Counted from the first letter of the stretch, positions 1-13,296 are shown. The stretch: 64,000 nucleotides of DNA from Pseudomonas brassicacearum (GCF_000585995.1 NZ_CP007410.1:5235430-5299429); one strand, 5' to 3'. Notes: generated from the sequence alone by a model not told the origin. Numbers and translations are program-made.

Positions 1-46
1 GGCACTGTACAAGGCTTTGATCCCACAACGATTTTTTCCAGGCTTA

Positions 47-72
47 CGACTGTAGCGATTTCGCTACAGTCG
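47..72. promoter_or_regulatory. Palindrome upstream of gcvH, candidate GcsR-type activator site
   Basis: A perfect 12-bp inverted repeat with a 2-base loop lies about 60 bp upstream of the sigma-54 promoter of gcvH. Its core reads TGTAGCG-N4-CGCTACA. As I recall, the published binding consensus of GcsR, the TyrR-like enhancer-binding protein of the Pseudomonas glycine cleavage operon, is TGTAACG-N4-CGTTCCG, so half-site sequence, spacing and position all fit. The alternative is a terminator of a gene ending left of the window, but no T-tract follows the stem. Confidence 0.55.
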
Positions 73-131
73 AATTGAATCGAGCCTCGAAAAAATCTAT
101 CAAGTCATTGATTTATAAACACTTACAAACA

Positions 132-148
132 TTGGCCGTATTCTTGCT
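132..148 (+). promoter_or_regulatory. Sigma-54 promoter of the gcv operon
   Basis: The sequence TTGGCCGTATTCTTGCT carries the -24 GG and -12 GC elements separated by exactly ten bases, which matches the sigma-54 consensus (TGGCACG-N4-TTGCW) except in the central ACG. It lies about 80 bp before the gcvH start codon. Together with the upstream palindrome this fits enhancer-dependent, glycine-induced transcription of gcvH-gcvP-sdaA-gcvT. Confidence 0.7.
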
Positions 149-227
149 ATGGGTATAGCCATTCGGCCGAGCCAAGCCTCGCGCCTTTCTTCGCGTCCAC
201 CAGACGAATCTGGCCCCAGGAGTTTCC

Positions 228-611
228 ATGAGCGAGTTGCGTTTCACTGAAGATCACGAATGGCTGCGCACCGAAGCCGACGGCACCGTTACAGTCGGCA
301 TCACCGCGTTTGCCCAGAATGCCTTGGGCGATGTGGTCTACGTTCAGTTACCGGAACTGCAAAGCTACGACAAGGGCGCCGAAGCCTCCACCGTGGAATC
401 AGTGAAAGCCGCCAGCGGTGTCTACATGCCACTGGACGGTGAAGTGCTCGAAACCAACCCGGCCCTGGAAAGCAATCCGGAACTGGTGAACGAAGATCCG
501 CTGGGCGAAGGCTGGTTCTTCCGCTTTAAACCGACCGATGCCGACGCAGTGGCTAAGCTGTTGGATCAGGATGCGTACGACCGTCTGATCAAAGCCAACG
601 CCGAAGCCTGA
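228..611 (+). CDS. gcvH: Glycine cleavage system H protein
   Basis: Lipoyl carrier protein of the glycine cleavage complex in the cytoplasm. It shuttles the aminomethyl group from the P protein to the T protein. At 127 aa it has the normal family length, and the lipoylation site lies in the motif ESVKA with Lys60 as the modified residue. The start is supported by CAGGAG about 7 bases before the ATG. It is the first gene of an operon with gcvP 10 bases downstream, and is probably driven by the sigma-54 promoter at 132-148. Pseudomonads often carry two gcv sets. This one resembles the gcvH2-P2-sdaA-T2 arrangement, but the paralogue number is not assignable from this window. Confidence 0.97.
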   Translation: MSELRFTEDHEWLRTEADGTVTVGITAFAQNALGDVVYVQLPELQSYDKGAEASTVESVKAASGVYMPLDGEVLETNPALESNPELVNEDPLGEGWFFRFKPTDADAVAKLLDQDAYDRLIKANAEA

Positions 612-621
612 GGAGCGCCAC

Positions 622-3471
<2,850 letters not shown>

Positions 3472-3473
3472 CC

Positions 3474-3504
3474 TGTGGGGGGAGAAGTAACTTCTCCCCC
3501 CACA
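3474..3504 (+). terminator. Hairpin after gcvP
   Basis: A perfect 14-bp stem (TGTGGGGGGAGAAG) with a 3-base loop sits 2 bases after the gcvP stop codon. No T-tract follows, so it may act as an attenuator or an mRNA-stabilising 3' structure rather than a full intrinsic terminator. Confidence 0.5.
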
Positions 3505-3521
3505 ATCGCCGCATTTCCCCT

Positions 3522-3610
3522 TGTGGGAGCGGGCTTGCTCGCGAAGGCGTAGTGTCAGCCAATCAAATGTTGACTGACACTACGCCTTCGCGAGCAAGCC
3601 CGCTCCCACA
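3522..3610. repeat. REPIN, perfect 37-bp inverted repeat
   Basis: Two inverted REP units of the GTGGGAGCGGGCTTGCTCGCGA type form perfectly complementary 37-bp arms (3522-3558 and 3574-3610) around a 15-base loop. It lies between gcvP and sdaA inside the presumed operon. Confidence 0.9.
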
Positions 3611-3670
3611 GGAGATCTACACCAATCTCTTCAACCGTCGATCCTCATAAAAAGAAACCGGAGAAACACC

Positions 3671-5047
<1,377 letters not shown>

Positions 5048-5086
5048 CGCGCTTGCCTCACTTCTACATTTTTTCCAGGAGCTGAT

Positions 5087-6211
5087 ATGTCCACCGAACA
5101 ACTGCTGAAGACCCCGCTGCACGCGCTGCACCTCGAACTTGGCGCGCGCATGGTGCCGTTCGCCGGCTATGACATGCCGGTGCAATACCCATTGGGCGTG
5201 ATGAAAGAACACCAGCACACCCGCGATCAAGCCGGGCTGTTCGACGTTTCCCACATGGGCCAGATCCGCCTGAGCGGCGCAGGCGCCGCCCAGGCCCTGG
5301 AAACCCTGGTGCCGGTGGACATCATCGACCTGCCGGTGGGCATGCAGCGCTACGCCATGTTCACCAACGACAACGGCGGCATCCTCGACGACCTGATGGT
5401 CGCCAACCTGGGCAACGACGAGCTGTTCCTGGTGGTCAACGCAGCGTGCAAGGACCAGGACCTGGCCCACCTGCGAGCGCACATTGGCGACCAGTGCAGT
5501 ATCGAGCCGCTGTTCGAGGCCCGCGCCCTGCTCGCCCTGCAAGGCCCCGCCGCCGTCACCGTGCTCGCGCGCCTGGCGCCCGCGGTGGCAACGATGACCT
5601 TCATGCAGTTCCAGCGCGTCACGCTGCTGGGCGTGGACTGTTTTGTCAGCCGCTCCGGCTACACCGGCGAAGACGGTTTCGAAATCTCGGTACCCGCCGC
5701 CGACGCGGAAAAACTGGCCCGCGCGCTGCTGGCCGAACCGGAAGTCGCCGCCATCGGCCTCGGCGCCCGTGACTCCCTGCGCCTGGAAGCCGGCCTGTGC
5801 CTCTACGGCCATGACATGAACACCGAGACGACGCCAATCGAAGCCAGCCTGCTGTGGGCCATTTCCAAAGCACGCCGTGCCGACGGCGCCCGCGCGGGTG
5901 GTTTCCCTGGGGCTGAAACCGTGTTCGCCCAGCAACAGGGCGGCGTGAAGCGTAAACGCGTGGGTTTGCTGCCCCAGGAACGCACACCGGTGCGCGAAGG
6001 CGCGGAGATCGTCAACGAAGCGGGCGACATTATTGGGGCGGTGTGCAGCGGCGGTTTCGGCCCGACCCTGGGCGGGCCGTTGGCGATGGGTTATCTGGAC
6101 AGTGCCTATGTCGCACTGGATACGCCAGTCTGGGCCATTGTTCGTGGGAAAAAGGTGCCTTTACTTGTAAGCAAATTGCCATTCGTCCCGCAACGCTACT
6201 ACCGCGGCTGA
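5087..6211 (+). CDS. gcvT: Aminomethyltransferase, glycine cleavage T protein
   Basis: Transfers the methylene group from aminomethyl-lipoyl-GcvH to tetrahydrofolate, releasing ammonia and giving 5,10-methylene-THF. The 374-aa product has normal length with the GcvT fold (N-terminal folate-binding domain starting FAGYDMPVQY, C-terminal barrel domain). CAGGAG precedes the start at good spacing. It lies 39 bases after sdaA and closes the gcvH-gcvP-sdaA-gcvT operon. No clear terminator follows, but there is a short palindrome. Confidence 0.96.
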   Translation: MSTEQLLKTPLHALHLELGARMVPFAGYDMPVQYPLGVMKEHQHTRDQAGLFDVSHMGQIRLSGAGAAQALETLVPVDIIDLPVGMQRYAMFTNDNGGILDDLMVANLGNDELFLVVNAACKDQDLAHLRAHIGDQCSIEPLFEARALLALQGPAAVTVLARLAPAVATMTFMQFQRVTLLGVDCFVSRSGYTGEDGFEISVPAADAEKLARALLAEPEVAAIGLGARDSLRLEAGLCLYGHDMNTETTPIEASLLWAISKARRADGARAGGFPGAETVFAQQQGGVKRKRVGLLPQERTPVREGAEIVNEAGDIIGAVCSGGFGPTLGGPLAMGYLDSAYVALDTPVWAIVRGKKVPLLVSKLPFVPQRYYRG

Positions 6212-6605
6212 TTGACTGTTTCTATAAGTAACGCAGTTGCGTTATACGTGCACTAATGTGTAACGCAACCGCCATAAAAGGGTGCATCTTTCTGCCATTG
6301 AACTGCCTTTATAACGATCGCCAAGAATTGAACTAGCCTATCGAATAAGCCCAGGCCAGCGCAGCGTGTAATTGCCGGCAAGCTGAGTAAATACGGGCTC
6401 TTCAGGGGGGTTGTTTTTTCGCTCATAGTTGGCGTAGAGTTTGGTCACTGTGTTTGCATGGGTCGCTTGGAATCGTGACCTGGGCAGTAGCTTATGAAGT
6501 TCGCTACATCCCGTTCGACGTCTCTTACTTTCCTGCAACCCAGCCCCAGTACTCTTTCATGCGAAAGAGGCTGTCATCAATTTTAGCGTCAAAGGAAATA
6601 AGAAA
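6212..6605. other. 394-bp intergenic region before the cold-shock gene
   Basis: No convincing gene. Near its left end is a perfect 7+2+7 palindrome, TAACGCAGTTGCGTTA (6229-6244), and a TGTAACG copy (6259-6265), both resembling half-sites of the GcsR type. The right part probably holds the long 5' untranslated leader typical of cspA-like mRNAs. A 66-codon minus-strand open frame (6338-6538) has no visible ribosome site and no recognised homology. Confidence 0.5.
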
Positions 6606-6818
6606 ATGTCTCAACGTCAGAGCGGTACCGTCAAGTGGTTCAATGACGAAAAGGGTTTTGGTTTTATCACGCCAGAAAGCGGTCCGGATCTGTTCGTGCA
6701 TTTCCGCGCCATCCAGGGCAACGGCTTCAAGAGCCTGAAAGAAGGCCAGAAAGTCACTTTCGTTGCTGTGCAGGGCCAGAAAGGCATGCAGGCTGACGAG
6801 GTTCAAGCCGAAGGCTAA
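6606..6818 (+). CDS. Cold-shock protein, CspA family
   Basis: Small single-stranded nucleic-acid-binding protein of 70 aa, the usual length of one cold-shock domain. RNP1 (KGFGFI) and RNP2 (LFVHF) are present, and the N-terminal GTVKWFN strand is canonical. It binds RNA or ssDNA and melts secondary structure during cold or stress. AAGGAA lies 8 bases before the ATG. It is monocistronic and closed by a strong terminator. Which paralogue it is (CapA, CapB, CspD) cannot be decided here. Confidence 0.95.
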   Translation: MSQRQSGTVKWFNDEKGFGFITPESGPDLFVHFRAIQGNGFKSLKEGQKVTFVAVQGQKGMQADEVQAEG

Positions 6819-6833
6819 GGCTTTCGCGAACTA

Positions 6834-6866
6834 AAAAGCCCCTGATTGATATCAGGGGCTTTTTTA
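6834..6866 (+). terminator. Intrinsic terminator of the cold-shock gene
   Basis: Stem AAAGCCCCTGAT paired with ATCAGGGGCTTT, followed by a run of six T residues, starting 16 bases after the stop codon. Confidence 0.9.
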
Positions 6867-6912
6867 TGGGCGTAAATCCGTAAAATGGCTTCTTTTTTCG
6901 TCCGAGGCCGTC

Positions 6913-7401
6913 ATGCCGAAACACCTGCTCACCCCCCAGGGCGACTTTCCCCCCGTCGGCCTGGGCCGTCGCCTGGCCGCGATGTTCTATGACTTTTTGC
7001 TGTGCACGGCACTGCTGATCGTCACCAGTGGCGCCTACAAGATGATCCAGATGGCGATCATCGGCGAAGAAAAAATGCGCGCACTCACCGAAGCCGGCGC
7101 GCTGGACGGCGACCCGTTGCTGTCCACCGTGCTGCTGTTCGTACTGTTCGGCTTCTTCGCCAAGTTCTGGACCCACAACGGCCAGACCCTCGGCATGCAG
7201 GTGTGGTGCATCCGCGTACAAAACGCCGATGGCACGGCCATCAGCCTGTGGCAGGCGCTGTTGCGGTTCGTGGTGTCGATTGCGTCATTGCTGCTGGTGG
7301 GACTGGGCTTTATCTGGGCGCTGTTCGACAAGCGCAAGCGCAGCTGGCATGACATCTACTCGGATACGCAGTTGGTGCGGATTCCCAAGAAGACCAAGTA
7401 A
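6913..7401 (+). CDS. RDD family integral membrane protein
   Basis: A 162-aa membrane protein with the RDD-type N-terminus (GLGRRLAAMFYDFLLCTALL) in which arginine and aspartate residues flank the first helix. Hydrophobic stretches lie near residues 23-40, 75-92 and 120-138. The C-terminus (DKRKRSWHDIYSDTQLV) is the conserved cytoplasmic end of the family. The function of most RDD proteins is unknown; some are linked to cation or proton exchange. It converges with nadA across a REPIN. No operon partner is evident. Confidence 0.88.
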   Translation: MPKHLLTPQGDFPPVGLGRRLAAMFYDFLLCTALLIVTSGAYKMIQMAIIGEEKMRALTEAGALDGDPLLSTVLLFVLFGFFAKFWTHNGQTLGMQVWCIRVQNADGTAISLWQALLRFVVSIASLLLVGLGFIWALFDKRKRSWHDIYSDTQLVRIPKKTK

Positions 7402-7430
7402 AGCCACCTGATCAGAAAAGTTGAAATATA

Positions 7431-7556
7431 TTTGTGGCGAGGGGATTTATCCCCGCTGGGTCGCGAAGCGGCCCTAAAACCTGACACCGTGCAATGTCAG
7501 GAAAAACAGAGGGGGCTGCTTCGCAGCCCAACGGGGATAAATCCCCTCGCCACAAA
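7431..7556. repeat. REPIN, GTGGCGAGGGGATTTATCCCC type
   Basis: Two inverted units with the head GTGGCGAGGGGATTTATCCCC lie in the convergent space between the RDD gene and nadA. The inner arms pair GCTGGGTCGCGAAGCGGCCC with its near complement. Confidence 0.85.
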
Positions 7557-7589
7557 AAAGCCTCGCAAGTCTCAAAATCTTCTTCAGTC

Positions 7590-8648
7590 TCAAGCATTCC
7601 CCGCCAACTTCATCCGCGCCGCCTGGGTGAAGTCCAGCATGCGCTTGAGCGGACGAATTGCCTGGGGGATCAGCGCCGGGTCGACGAAGATCTCGTTGGT
7701 GCCTTCCTGCAGGCTCTTGAGCGTACGCTCCAGGGTGTTCATCGCCATCCATGGGCAGTGTGCGCAACTGCGGCACGCCGCGCCGTTACCGGCGGTAGGG
7801 GCTTCGATGAAGACTTTGTCCGGGCACAGCTGCTGCATCTTGTAGAAAATGCCGCGGTCGGTGGCGACGATCAACGTCTTGTTCGGCAGGCTTTGGGCCG
7901 CGGCGATCAACTGGCTGGTAGAGCCCACGGCGTCCGCCAGTTCGATGACCGAGGTCGGCGACTCCGGATGCACCAGGATCGCGGCATCCGGGTACAGCGC
8001 CTTCATGTCCTCCAACTGCTTGGACTTGAACTCTTCATGGACAATACAGGCACCGTCCCAAAGCAGCATGTCGGCGCCGGTCTTACGCTGGATATAAGTC
8101 CCCAGGTGCTTGTCCGGGCCCCAGATGATGGTCTCGCCGTTGTCCATCAGGCTCTCGACGATCTCCAGCGCACAGCTGGACGTCACCACCCAGTCGGCCC
8201 GGGCCTTGACCGCCGCCGAGGTGTTGGCATACACCACCACGGTGCGTTCCGGATGCTGGTCGCAGAACGCCGAGAACTCATCCACCGGGCACCCCAGGTC
8301 CAAGGAACAGGTGGCTTCCAGGGTCGGCATCAGCACGCGTTTTTCGGGGTTGAGGATCTTGGCGGTCTCGCCCATGAACTTGACCCCGGCCACCACCACG
8401 GTCTTGGCCGGATGGGCATTGCCGAAGCGGGCCATTTCCAGGGAGTCGGATACACAGCCGCCGGTCTCTTCGGCCAGGGCCTGGATGACCGGGTCGCAAT
8501 AGAAGTGCGCGACCAGCACCGCGTCCTGAGCCTTGAGCTCGGCGGCGATGGCGGCGCGGTACCAGGCTTCCTGCTCGGCGGTCAGCGGCTTGGGCTGCTT
8601 GGCGTCGAGGTGGGCCTGGACCAGAAGGCGTTCGGAAATTTGCGTCAT
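7590..8648 (-). CDS. nadA: Quinolinate synthase
   Basis: Condenses iminoaspartate with dihydroxyacetone phosphate to quinolinate in NAD synthesis. It is a [4Fe-4S] enzyme in the cytoplasm. The 352-aa product has the family length. Cluster cysteines are visible in [23 protein letters not shown] and [11 protein letters not shown]. The start ATG is followed by a typical Pseudomonas NadA N-terminus ([10 protein letters not shown]). It stands alone on the minus strand, with a candidate -10 box (TATACT) at 8687-8692. In P. aeruginosa nadA is also encoded on the far side of the tRNA-Lys island locus, so it probably marks the conserved border of a variable region here. Confidence 0.96.
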   Translation of the reverse strand: MTQISERLLVQAHLDAKQPKPLTAEQEAWYRAAIAAELKAQDAVLVAHFYCDPVIQALAEETGGCVSDSLEMARFGNAHPAKTVVVAGVKFMGETAKILNPEKRVLMPTLEATCSLDLGCPVDEFSAFCDQHPERTVVVYANTSAAVKARADWVVTSSCALEIVESLMDNGETIIWGPDKHLGTYIQRKTGADMLLWDGACIVHEEFKSKQLEDMKALYPDAAILVHPESPTSVIELADAVGSTSQLIAAAQSLPNKTLIVATDRGIFYKMQQLCPDKVFIEAPTAGNGAACRSCAHCPWMAMNTLERTLKSLQEGTNEIFVDPALIPQAIRPLKRMLDFTQAARMKLAGNA

Positions 8649-8843
8649 GTTCGCAAGACCTGCAAGCGCGTTTAGCGCGAAAGTCGAGTATACACCCGGC
8701 TCCGGACCACTCGGGTACCGCCGGGAAAGTGGGGTATCAATCAGGCACGGGACTGCGTGAAGCCGGCAAGGCTACAGAATATCCCACCGTTGCAAAAGAT
8801 CATTCTGACCTGTGCCCTGCCCCAGCACCGAACACGGTCCACC

Positions 8844-8974
8844 GTGGCGAGGGAGCTTGCTCCCGCTGGGTTGCGAAGCAGCCCCCAAAAGGCTGGGTAC
8901 AACGCACCTTGCACAGCAAAATCATGGATTTTGGGGCCGCTACGCGCCCCAGCGGGAGCAAGCTCCCTCGCCAC
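8844..8974. repeat. REPIN, GTGGCGAGGGAGCTTGCTCCC type
   Basis: Inverted pair of GTGGCGAGGGAGCTTGCTCCCGC-like heads about 131 bp apart end to end, with partially complementary inner segments (GCGAAGCAGCCCCC near GGGGCCGCTACGCGCCCC). Confidence 0.88.
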
Positions 8975-9014
8975 AAAAGCGTGTTCACGCCAATGGATAA
9001 GCGCCTGCCTCAAG

Positions 9015-9030
9015 CTGACTGAAATGTAAT
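9015..9030 (+). promoter_or_regulatory. CopR-like box upstream of copA
   Basis: The sequence CTGACT-GAAAT-GTAAT matches the Pseudomonas CopR box as I recall it (CTGACA-N5-GTAAT) at ten of eleven fixed positions. It lies 94 bases before the copA start, suitable for copper-induced control by a CopRS pair encoded elsewhere. Confidence 0.55.
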
Positions 9031-9124
9031 CACCCGCCGCGTCGGCTTATGTCATCTTCTTTTCAAACCTGCACCGGGCAATGCCCCTGTGCGCGCTGCG
9101 GATCGACTGACGGACTTCCATCGC

Positions 9125-10900
9125 ATGCAATCAAAAACTTCCCGGCGAACCTTCGTCAAAGGCCTGAGCGCCGCCAGTATCCTGGGCGGGCTGGGGTTGT
9201 GGCGCCCGCCCGTCTGGGCGGTCACCAGCCCTGGCCAGCCCAACGTACTGACGGGCACCGAGTTCGACCTGTTCATCGGCGAAAGCCCGGTCAATTTTAC
9301 CGGCCATCCGCGCACGGCCCAGACCATCAACGGTGGCATTCCCGGCCCGCTGCTGCGCTGGCGTGAAGGCGACACCGTGACCCTGCGGGTGCGCAATCGC
9401 TTGAAAGACAGCACGTCCATCCACTGGCACGGAATCTTGTTGCCGGCCAACATGGACGGCGTCCCGGGGCTGAGCTTCAAAGGCATCGAGCCCGATGGCA
9501 TGTACGTCTACCAATTCAAGGTTCGACAGAACGGCACCTACTGGTATCACAGCCACTCAGGCTTCCAGGAGCAGTCCGGGGTCTACGGCCCGTTGGTGAT
9601 CGACGCCAAGGAACCCGAGCCCTTCCACTACGAGCGGGACTACGTGGTGATGCTCACCGACTGGACCGACGAAGACCCCGGCGACATCCTGCGCAAGCTC
9701 AAGAAACAGTCGGATTACTACAACTACAACAAGCGCACCGTTGGCGACTTTATCGACGACGTGAGCAAGAACGGTTGGGCCGCCACCGTGGCGGATCGCA
9801 AGATGTGGGCCGAGATGAAGATGAACCCCACGGACCTGGCCGACGTCAGCGGCGCCACCTACACCTACCTGATGAACGGCCAGGCCCCCGACATGAACTG
9901 GACCGGCCTGTTCAAACCCGGTGAGCGCCTGCGCCTGCGCTTGATCAACGGTTCGTCCATGACCTACTTCGATGTGCGCATTCCCGGTTTGAAGATGACC
10001 GTCGTCGCCTCCGACGGCCAATACGTCAACCCCGTAAGCGTCGATGAGTTGCGCGTCGCCGTGGCCGAAACCTACGACGTCATCATCGAGCCCACCGCAG
10101 AAGCCTACACCGTGTTTGCCCAGTCAATGGACCGCACCGGATACGCCCGCGGCACCCTCGCGGCACGGGCCGGCCTGTCGGCACCGGTGCCACCACTGGA
10201 TCCACGGCCGCTGGTGACCATGGACGACATGGGCATGGGCGGCATGGACCATGGGACGATGCAGGGTATGTCGGGTATGGATGACGACCCGGTGCCAGGC
10301 ATGGACCACAGCCAGATGCAAGGCATGAGCGATATGGCCGGTATGGATCACAGCACCATGCAAGGCATGGGCGCCATGCAATCCCATCCAGACACCGAGA
10401 ACGACAACCCCCTGGTGGACATGCAGGCCATGAGCGTCAAGCCCAAGCTCGACGACCCGGGCATGGGCCTGCGCAACAACGGGCGCAGGGTGCTGACCTA
10501 CGCCGACCTGCGCAGTACCTTCCCCGACCCCGACGGCCGCGAACCGGGCCGTACTATCGAGCTACACCTGACCGGGCACATGGAGAAATTCGCCTGGTCG
10601 TTCAACGGCGTAAAGTTCTCCGACGCCGCGCCGCTGCTGCTCAAATACGGCGAGCGGCTGCGCATCGTGCTGATCAACGACACCATGATGACCCACCCCA
10701 TTCACCTGCACGGCATGTGGAGCGACCTGGAGGACGAAAACGGCCAGTTCATGGTGCGCAAACACACCATCGACGTCCCGCCCGGCGCCCGGCGCAGTTA
10801 CCGGGTCACCGCCGATGCCCTCGGGCGCTGGGCGTATCACTGTCACCTACTGTTTCATATGGAGATGGGAATGTTCCGTGAAGTTCGGGTGCAGGAATGA
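9125..10900 (+). CDS. copA: Copper resistance multicopper oxidase CopA
   Basis: Periplasmic multicopper oxidase, 591 aa from the chosen ATG; an in-frame start 36 bases upstream is possible. A twin-arginine signal (SRRTFVKGL) predicts Tat export of the folded protein. All four copper-binding clusters are visible: HWHG, WYHSHSG, HPIHLHG, and [12 protein letters not shown] with the type 1 copper ligands. Between about residues 375 and 425 lie repeated Met-rich units of the MDHxxMQGM kind, expected to bind Cu(I). It probably oxidises Cu(I) and sequesters copper. First gene of copABCD, overlapping or abutting copB. Confidence 0.95.
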   Translation: MQSKTSRRTFVKGLSAASILGGLGLWRPPVWAVTSPGQPNVLTGTEFDLFIGESPVNFTGHPRTAQTINGGIPGPLLRWREGDTVTLRVRNRLKDSTSIHWHGILLPANMDGVPGLSFKGIEPDGMYVYQFKVRQNGTYWYHSHSGFQEQSGVYGPLVIDAKEPEPFHYERDYVVMLTDWTDEDPGDILRKLKKQSDYYNYNKRTVGDFIDDVSKNGWAATVADRKMWAEMKMNPTDLADVSGATYTYLMNGQAPDMNWTGLFKPGERLRLRLINGSSMTYFDVRIPGLKMTVVASDGQYVNPVSVDELRVAVAETYDVIIEPTAEAYTVFAQSMDRTGYARGTLAARAGLSAPVPPLDPRPLVTMDDMGMGGMDHGTMQGMSGMDDDPVPGMDHSQMQGMSDMAGMDHSTMQGMGAMQSHPDTENDNPLVDMQAMSVKPKLDDPGMGLRNNGRRVLTYADLRSTFPDPDGREPGRTIELHLTGHMEKFAWSFNGVKFSDAAPLLLKYGERLRIVLINDTMMTHPIHLHGMWSDLEDENGQFMVRKHTIDVPPGARRSYRVTADALGRWAYHCHLLFHMEMGMFREVRVQE

Positions 10901-10911
10901 GGAGTCGGACC

Positions 10912-11814
10912 ATGACCACTGTTTTTCAATACCCCATGGCCGTCATTGCCAGCCTTACCCTCGGCGCCACGGCCTCGGCCTGGGCGGCGGGCAACGACAT
11001 GCAAGGCATGGATCACAGCCAGATGCCGGGCATGGACCACGGCCAGATGCAAGGCATGGACTCGATGCAGGGCATGGAACCCATGCAATCGGCGCCGACC
11101 ACCAGCCGCACGCCGATCCCCGAGCTGACCGCCGCCGACCGTGCCGCCGTCTACGATGAGCATGGCGGACACGCAGTGCATGACAGCGCCCTTAACTCGT
11201 TCTGGCTGATTGACCAACTGGAGTGGCAAGACGCCGACGCCGGCAGCGCCCTGAGCTGGGACGCCTCGGGTTGGATCGGCGGCGATATCGACCGTTTGTG
11301 GTTGCGCTCCGAAGGTGAACGCCTCAACGGCAAGACCGAGGAAGCCGAACTTCAGGCCCTATGGGGTCATGCCATCAGCCCTTGGTGGGACGTCGTGGCC
11401 GGCGTGCGCCAGGACTTCAAGCCAGGCGATTCGCAAACCTGGGCCGCTTTCGGGTTGCAAGGCATGGCGCTGTACAACTTCGAAGCCGAGGCCACGGCGT
11501 TCATCGGTGAAGGCGGCCAAAGCGCGGTGCGCCTGGAAGGCGACTACGACATCCTGCTGACTAACCGGTTGATCCTGCAGCCCACCGCCGAAGCCAATTT
11601 CCATGGCAAGAACGATCCCGCCCGCGGCGTCGGCTCAGGGCTTTCGGACACGGAAGTCGGCCTGCGGCTGCGCTATGAAATCCGCCGCGAATTCGCCCCA
11701 TACATCGGCGTCACCTGGAACCGGGCCTATGGCAACACCGCCGACTACGCCCGTGACGAAGGTGATGATCGCAGCGAAGCACGCCTGGTATTGGGCCTGC
11801 GCATGTGGTTCTGA
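10912..11814 (+). CDS. copB: Copper resistance outer-membrane protein CopB
   Basis: The 300-aa product starts with a Sec signal peptide ending in ASAWA. A short Met-rich segment ([20 protein letters not shown]) follows, then a C-terminal half with beta-barrel features and terminal Phe (LRMWF). This is the CopB/PcoB family, thought to form an outer-membrane copper-sequestering or export barrel. The ATG at 10912 has GAGGAG upstream; an alternative start at 10897 overlaps the copA stop as ATGA. It sits directly between copA and copC, consistent with translational coupling in one operon. Confidence 0.93.
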   Translation: MTTVFQYPMAVIASLTLGATASAWAAGNDMQGMDHSQMPGMDHGQMQGMDSMQGMEPMQSAPTTSRTPIPELTAADRAAVYDEHGGHAVHDSALNSFWLIDQLEWQDADAGSALSWDASGWIGGDIDRLWLRSEGERLNGKTEEAELQALWGHAISPWWDVVAGVRQDFKPGDSQTWAAFGLQGMALYNFEAEATAFIGEGGQSAVRLEGDYDILLTNRLILQPTAEANFHGKNDPARGVGSGLSDTEVGLRLRYEIRREFAPYIGVTWNRAYGNTADYARDEGDDRSEARLVLGLRMWF

Positions 11815-11866
11815 CCCGTTGAGCTGTTTCACTAAAACTAAAAACCAGAGCTGTAGGAGTCCTTGC

Positions 11867-12253
11867 ATGTCATTCATCAAAACCGCTGTTGCTGTTGTCG
11901 CCCTGTCCACTGGCCTGTTGATCAGCGGCTTGGCCCAGGCCCATCCGAAGCTGCTGTCCTCTACCCCCGCCGAAGGTGCGGAGGGGACGGCGCCGGCAAA
12001 AATCGAGCTGCATTTTTCCGAAAACCTGATGACCAAATTCTCCGGTGCCAAGCTGCTGATGACCGAGATGCCCGGCATGGCGGCCCACTCGCCGATGCCC
12101 ATGCCGGCCAAGGTGTCGGGCAGCGATGATCCCAAGACCATGCTCATCATCCCCAACGCTCCACTCACCGCCGGTACTTACCAGGTCCAGTGGCGCGCGG
12201 TGTCATCCGACACTCACCCGATCACCGGCAACGTCACGTTCAAGGTGAAGTGA
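11867..12253 (+). CDS. copC: Periplasmic copper-binding protein CopC
   Basis: Small periplasmic copper chaperone of 128 aa with a cleavable signal ending in GLAQA. The mature protein begins HPKL, giving the N-terminal His ligand used by CopC proteins. A Met-rich loop ([18 protein letters not shown]) and a C-terminal DTHPITG with a second His complete the family pattern. TAGGAG lies 10 bases before the ATG. It stops 4 bases before copD, and the two are thought to work together in copper uptake or transfer across the inner membrane. Confidence 0.95.
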   Translation: MSFIKTAVAVVALSTGLLISGLAQAHPKLLSSTPAEGAEGTAPAKIELHFSENLMTKFSGAKLLMTEMPGMAAHSPMPMPAKVSGSDDPKTMLIIPNAPLTAGTYQVQWRAVSSDTHPITGNVTFKVK

Positions 12254-12257
12254 GTTG

Positions 12258-13169
12258 ATGAGCGACTCGATCAACATTGCCCTGCGTTTTGCCCTGTACC
12301 TGGATCTGATGTTGCTGTTCGGCCTGGCCGCTTTTGGTCTCTATAGCCTGCGTGGCCAGGAACGACAGTCTGGCGTAGCGTTGAACTTCAAGGGGTTGCT
12401 GCTGGCCACGGCGGCGCTCGGCGTGTTGCTGTCCGCAGCCGCCATGCTGTGCATGGCCCAGGCCATGAGCGGCGTTTCGGACTGGGCCGAGCTGTGGCCG
12501 CACATTGAAATGATGATGTTCGAGACCGATGTGGGCTTGAGCTGGAACCTGCGAATCGCGGCGCTGGTGCTGGCCGGCTTCGCCGTGACGCTCAATACAC
12601 GTTGGCCGACCGCAAGCTTGTGGCTGGTCACGCTGGGCGGCGCCGTGGCGCTGGCGACGCTGGCCTGGGCCGGGCACGGCGCCATGGACGAAGGTGAGCG
12701 CCGCAATTGGCACTTCATCACCGACTTTTTGCATTTATGGACAGCGGGCGGCTGGGTCGGCGCCTTGGCCGCGTTTGCCCTGCTGCTGCGCCAGGCCGAA
12801 CCTCGATTGTCGGTACTGGCGCGGACACTGACCGGGTTTGAAACGGCCGGGGCGGTGATCGTGGTGGTCATCAGCGTGACGGGGGTGGTGAACTATCTGT
12901 TTATCGTCGGCCCGAGTGTCGAAGGGCTGTTGGACAGCACCTATGGCCAATTGCTGACGCTCAAACTGCTTTTCTTCGCGGCCATGTTGGTGTTTGCCGC
13001 GCTGAATCGCTTTCATCTGAGCCCGCTGTTGGAGCAGGCCCGACAGACCGGCGAGCATGGCGTTGCGGTGAATGCTCTGCGGCGCAGCATGGTGCTGGAG
13101 TTCTGTGTGGCGGTGGTCATCCTGGGGTTGGTGGCGTGGCTGGGGACGCTGAGCCCGGTGATGGAATAA
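12258..13169 (+). CDS. copD: Inner-membrane copper resistance protein CopD
   Basis: Polytopic membrane protein of 303 aa with about eight hydrophobic segments, of the CopD/PcoD family. Conserved histidines occur in WAGHGAMD and in [20 protein letters not shown], typical of copper-handling helices. It accepts copper from CopC in current models. It follows copC by 4 bases and ends the cluster; a REPIN starts 19 bases downstream. No copRS two-component genes follow, unlike the P. syringae cop cluster. Confidence 0.94.
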   Translation: MSDSINIALRFALYLDLMLLFGLAAFGLYSLRGQERQSGVALNFKGLLLATAALGVLLSAAAMLCMAQAMSGVSDWAELWPHIEMMMFETDVGLSWNLRIAALVLAGFAVTLNTRWPTASLWLVTLGGAVALATLAWAGHGAMDEGERRNWHFITDFLHLWTAGGWVGALAAFALLLRQAEPRLSVLARTLTGFETAGAVIVVVISVTGVVNYLFIVGPSVEGLLDSTYGQLLTLKLLFFAAMLVFAALNRFHLSPLLEQARQTGEHGVAVNALRRSMVLEFCVAVVILGLVAWLGTLSPVME

Positions 13170-13188
13170 GCGGCTGTGAACTAACACT

Positions 13189-13296
13189 GTGGCGAGGGAG
13201 CTTGCTCCCGCTGGGGCGCGTAGCGGCCCCCTGCAGTGTGTCAGGCAAAACCAGGGGGCTGCTGCGCAGCCCAGCGGGAGCAAGCTCCCTCGCCAC
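13189..13296. repeat. REPIN, GTGGCGAGGGAGCTTGCTCCC type
   Basis: Well-paired inverted repeat after copD. The heads GTGGCGAGGGAGCTTGCTCC and their complement flank GGCCCCCTG and CAGGGGGCTG inner arms. It separates the copper operon from the MFS gene; the remaining bases of this 253-bp gap show nothing else. Confidence 0.9.

Larger units (their letters stand above)
8649..9124. other. Intergenic region between nadA and copA
   Basis: Divergent 476-bp space. It holds the presumed nadA promoter (TATACT on the minus strand at 8687-8692), a REPIN (8844-8974) and a CopR-like box (9015-9030) before copA. No gene is supported. Confidence 0.6.

Noticed and set aside
1..227. Glycine riboswitch before gcvH
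   Set aside because: No tandem glycine aptamer-like arrangement is visible; the sigma-54 promoter is only about 80 bp from the ATG, leaving too short a leader.
6338..6538. 66-codon minus-strand frame
   Set aside because: No ribosome site, no recognised homology; probably chance or a degraded remnant.
7494..8675. 393-codon plus-strand frame opposite nadA
   Set aside because: Antisense of nadA; composition rich in Arg, Gly, His and no domain.
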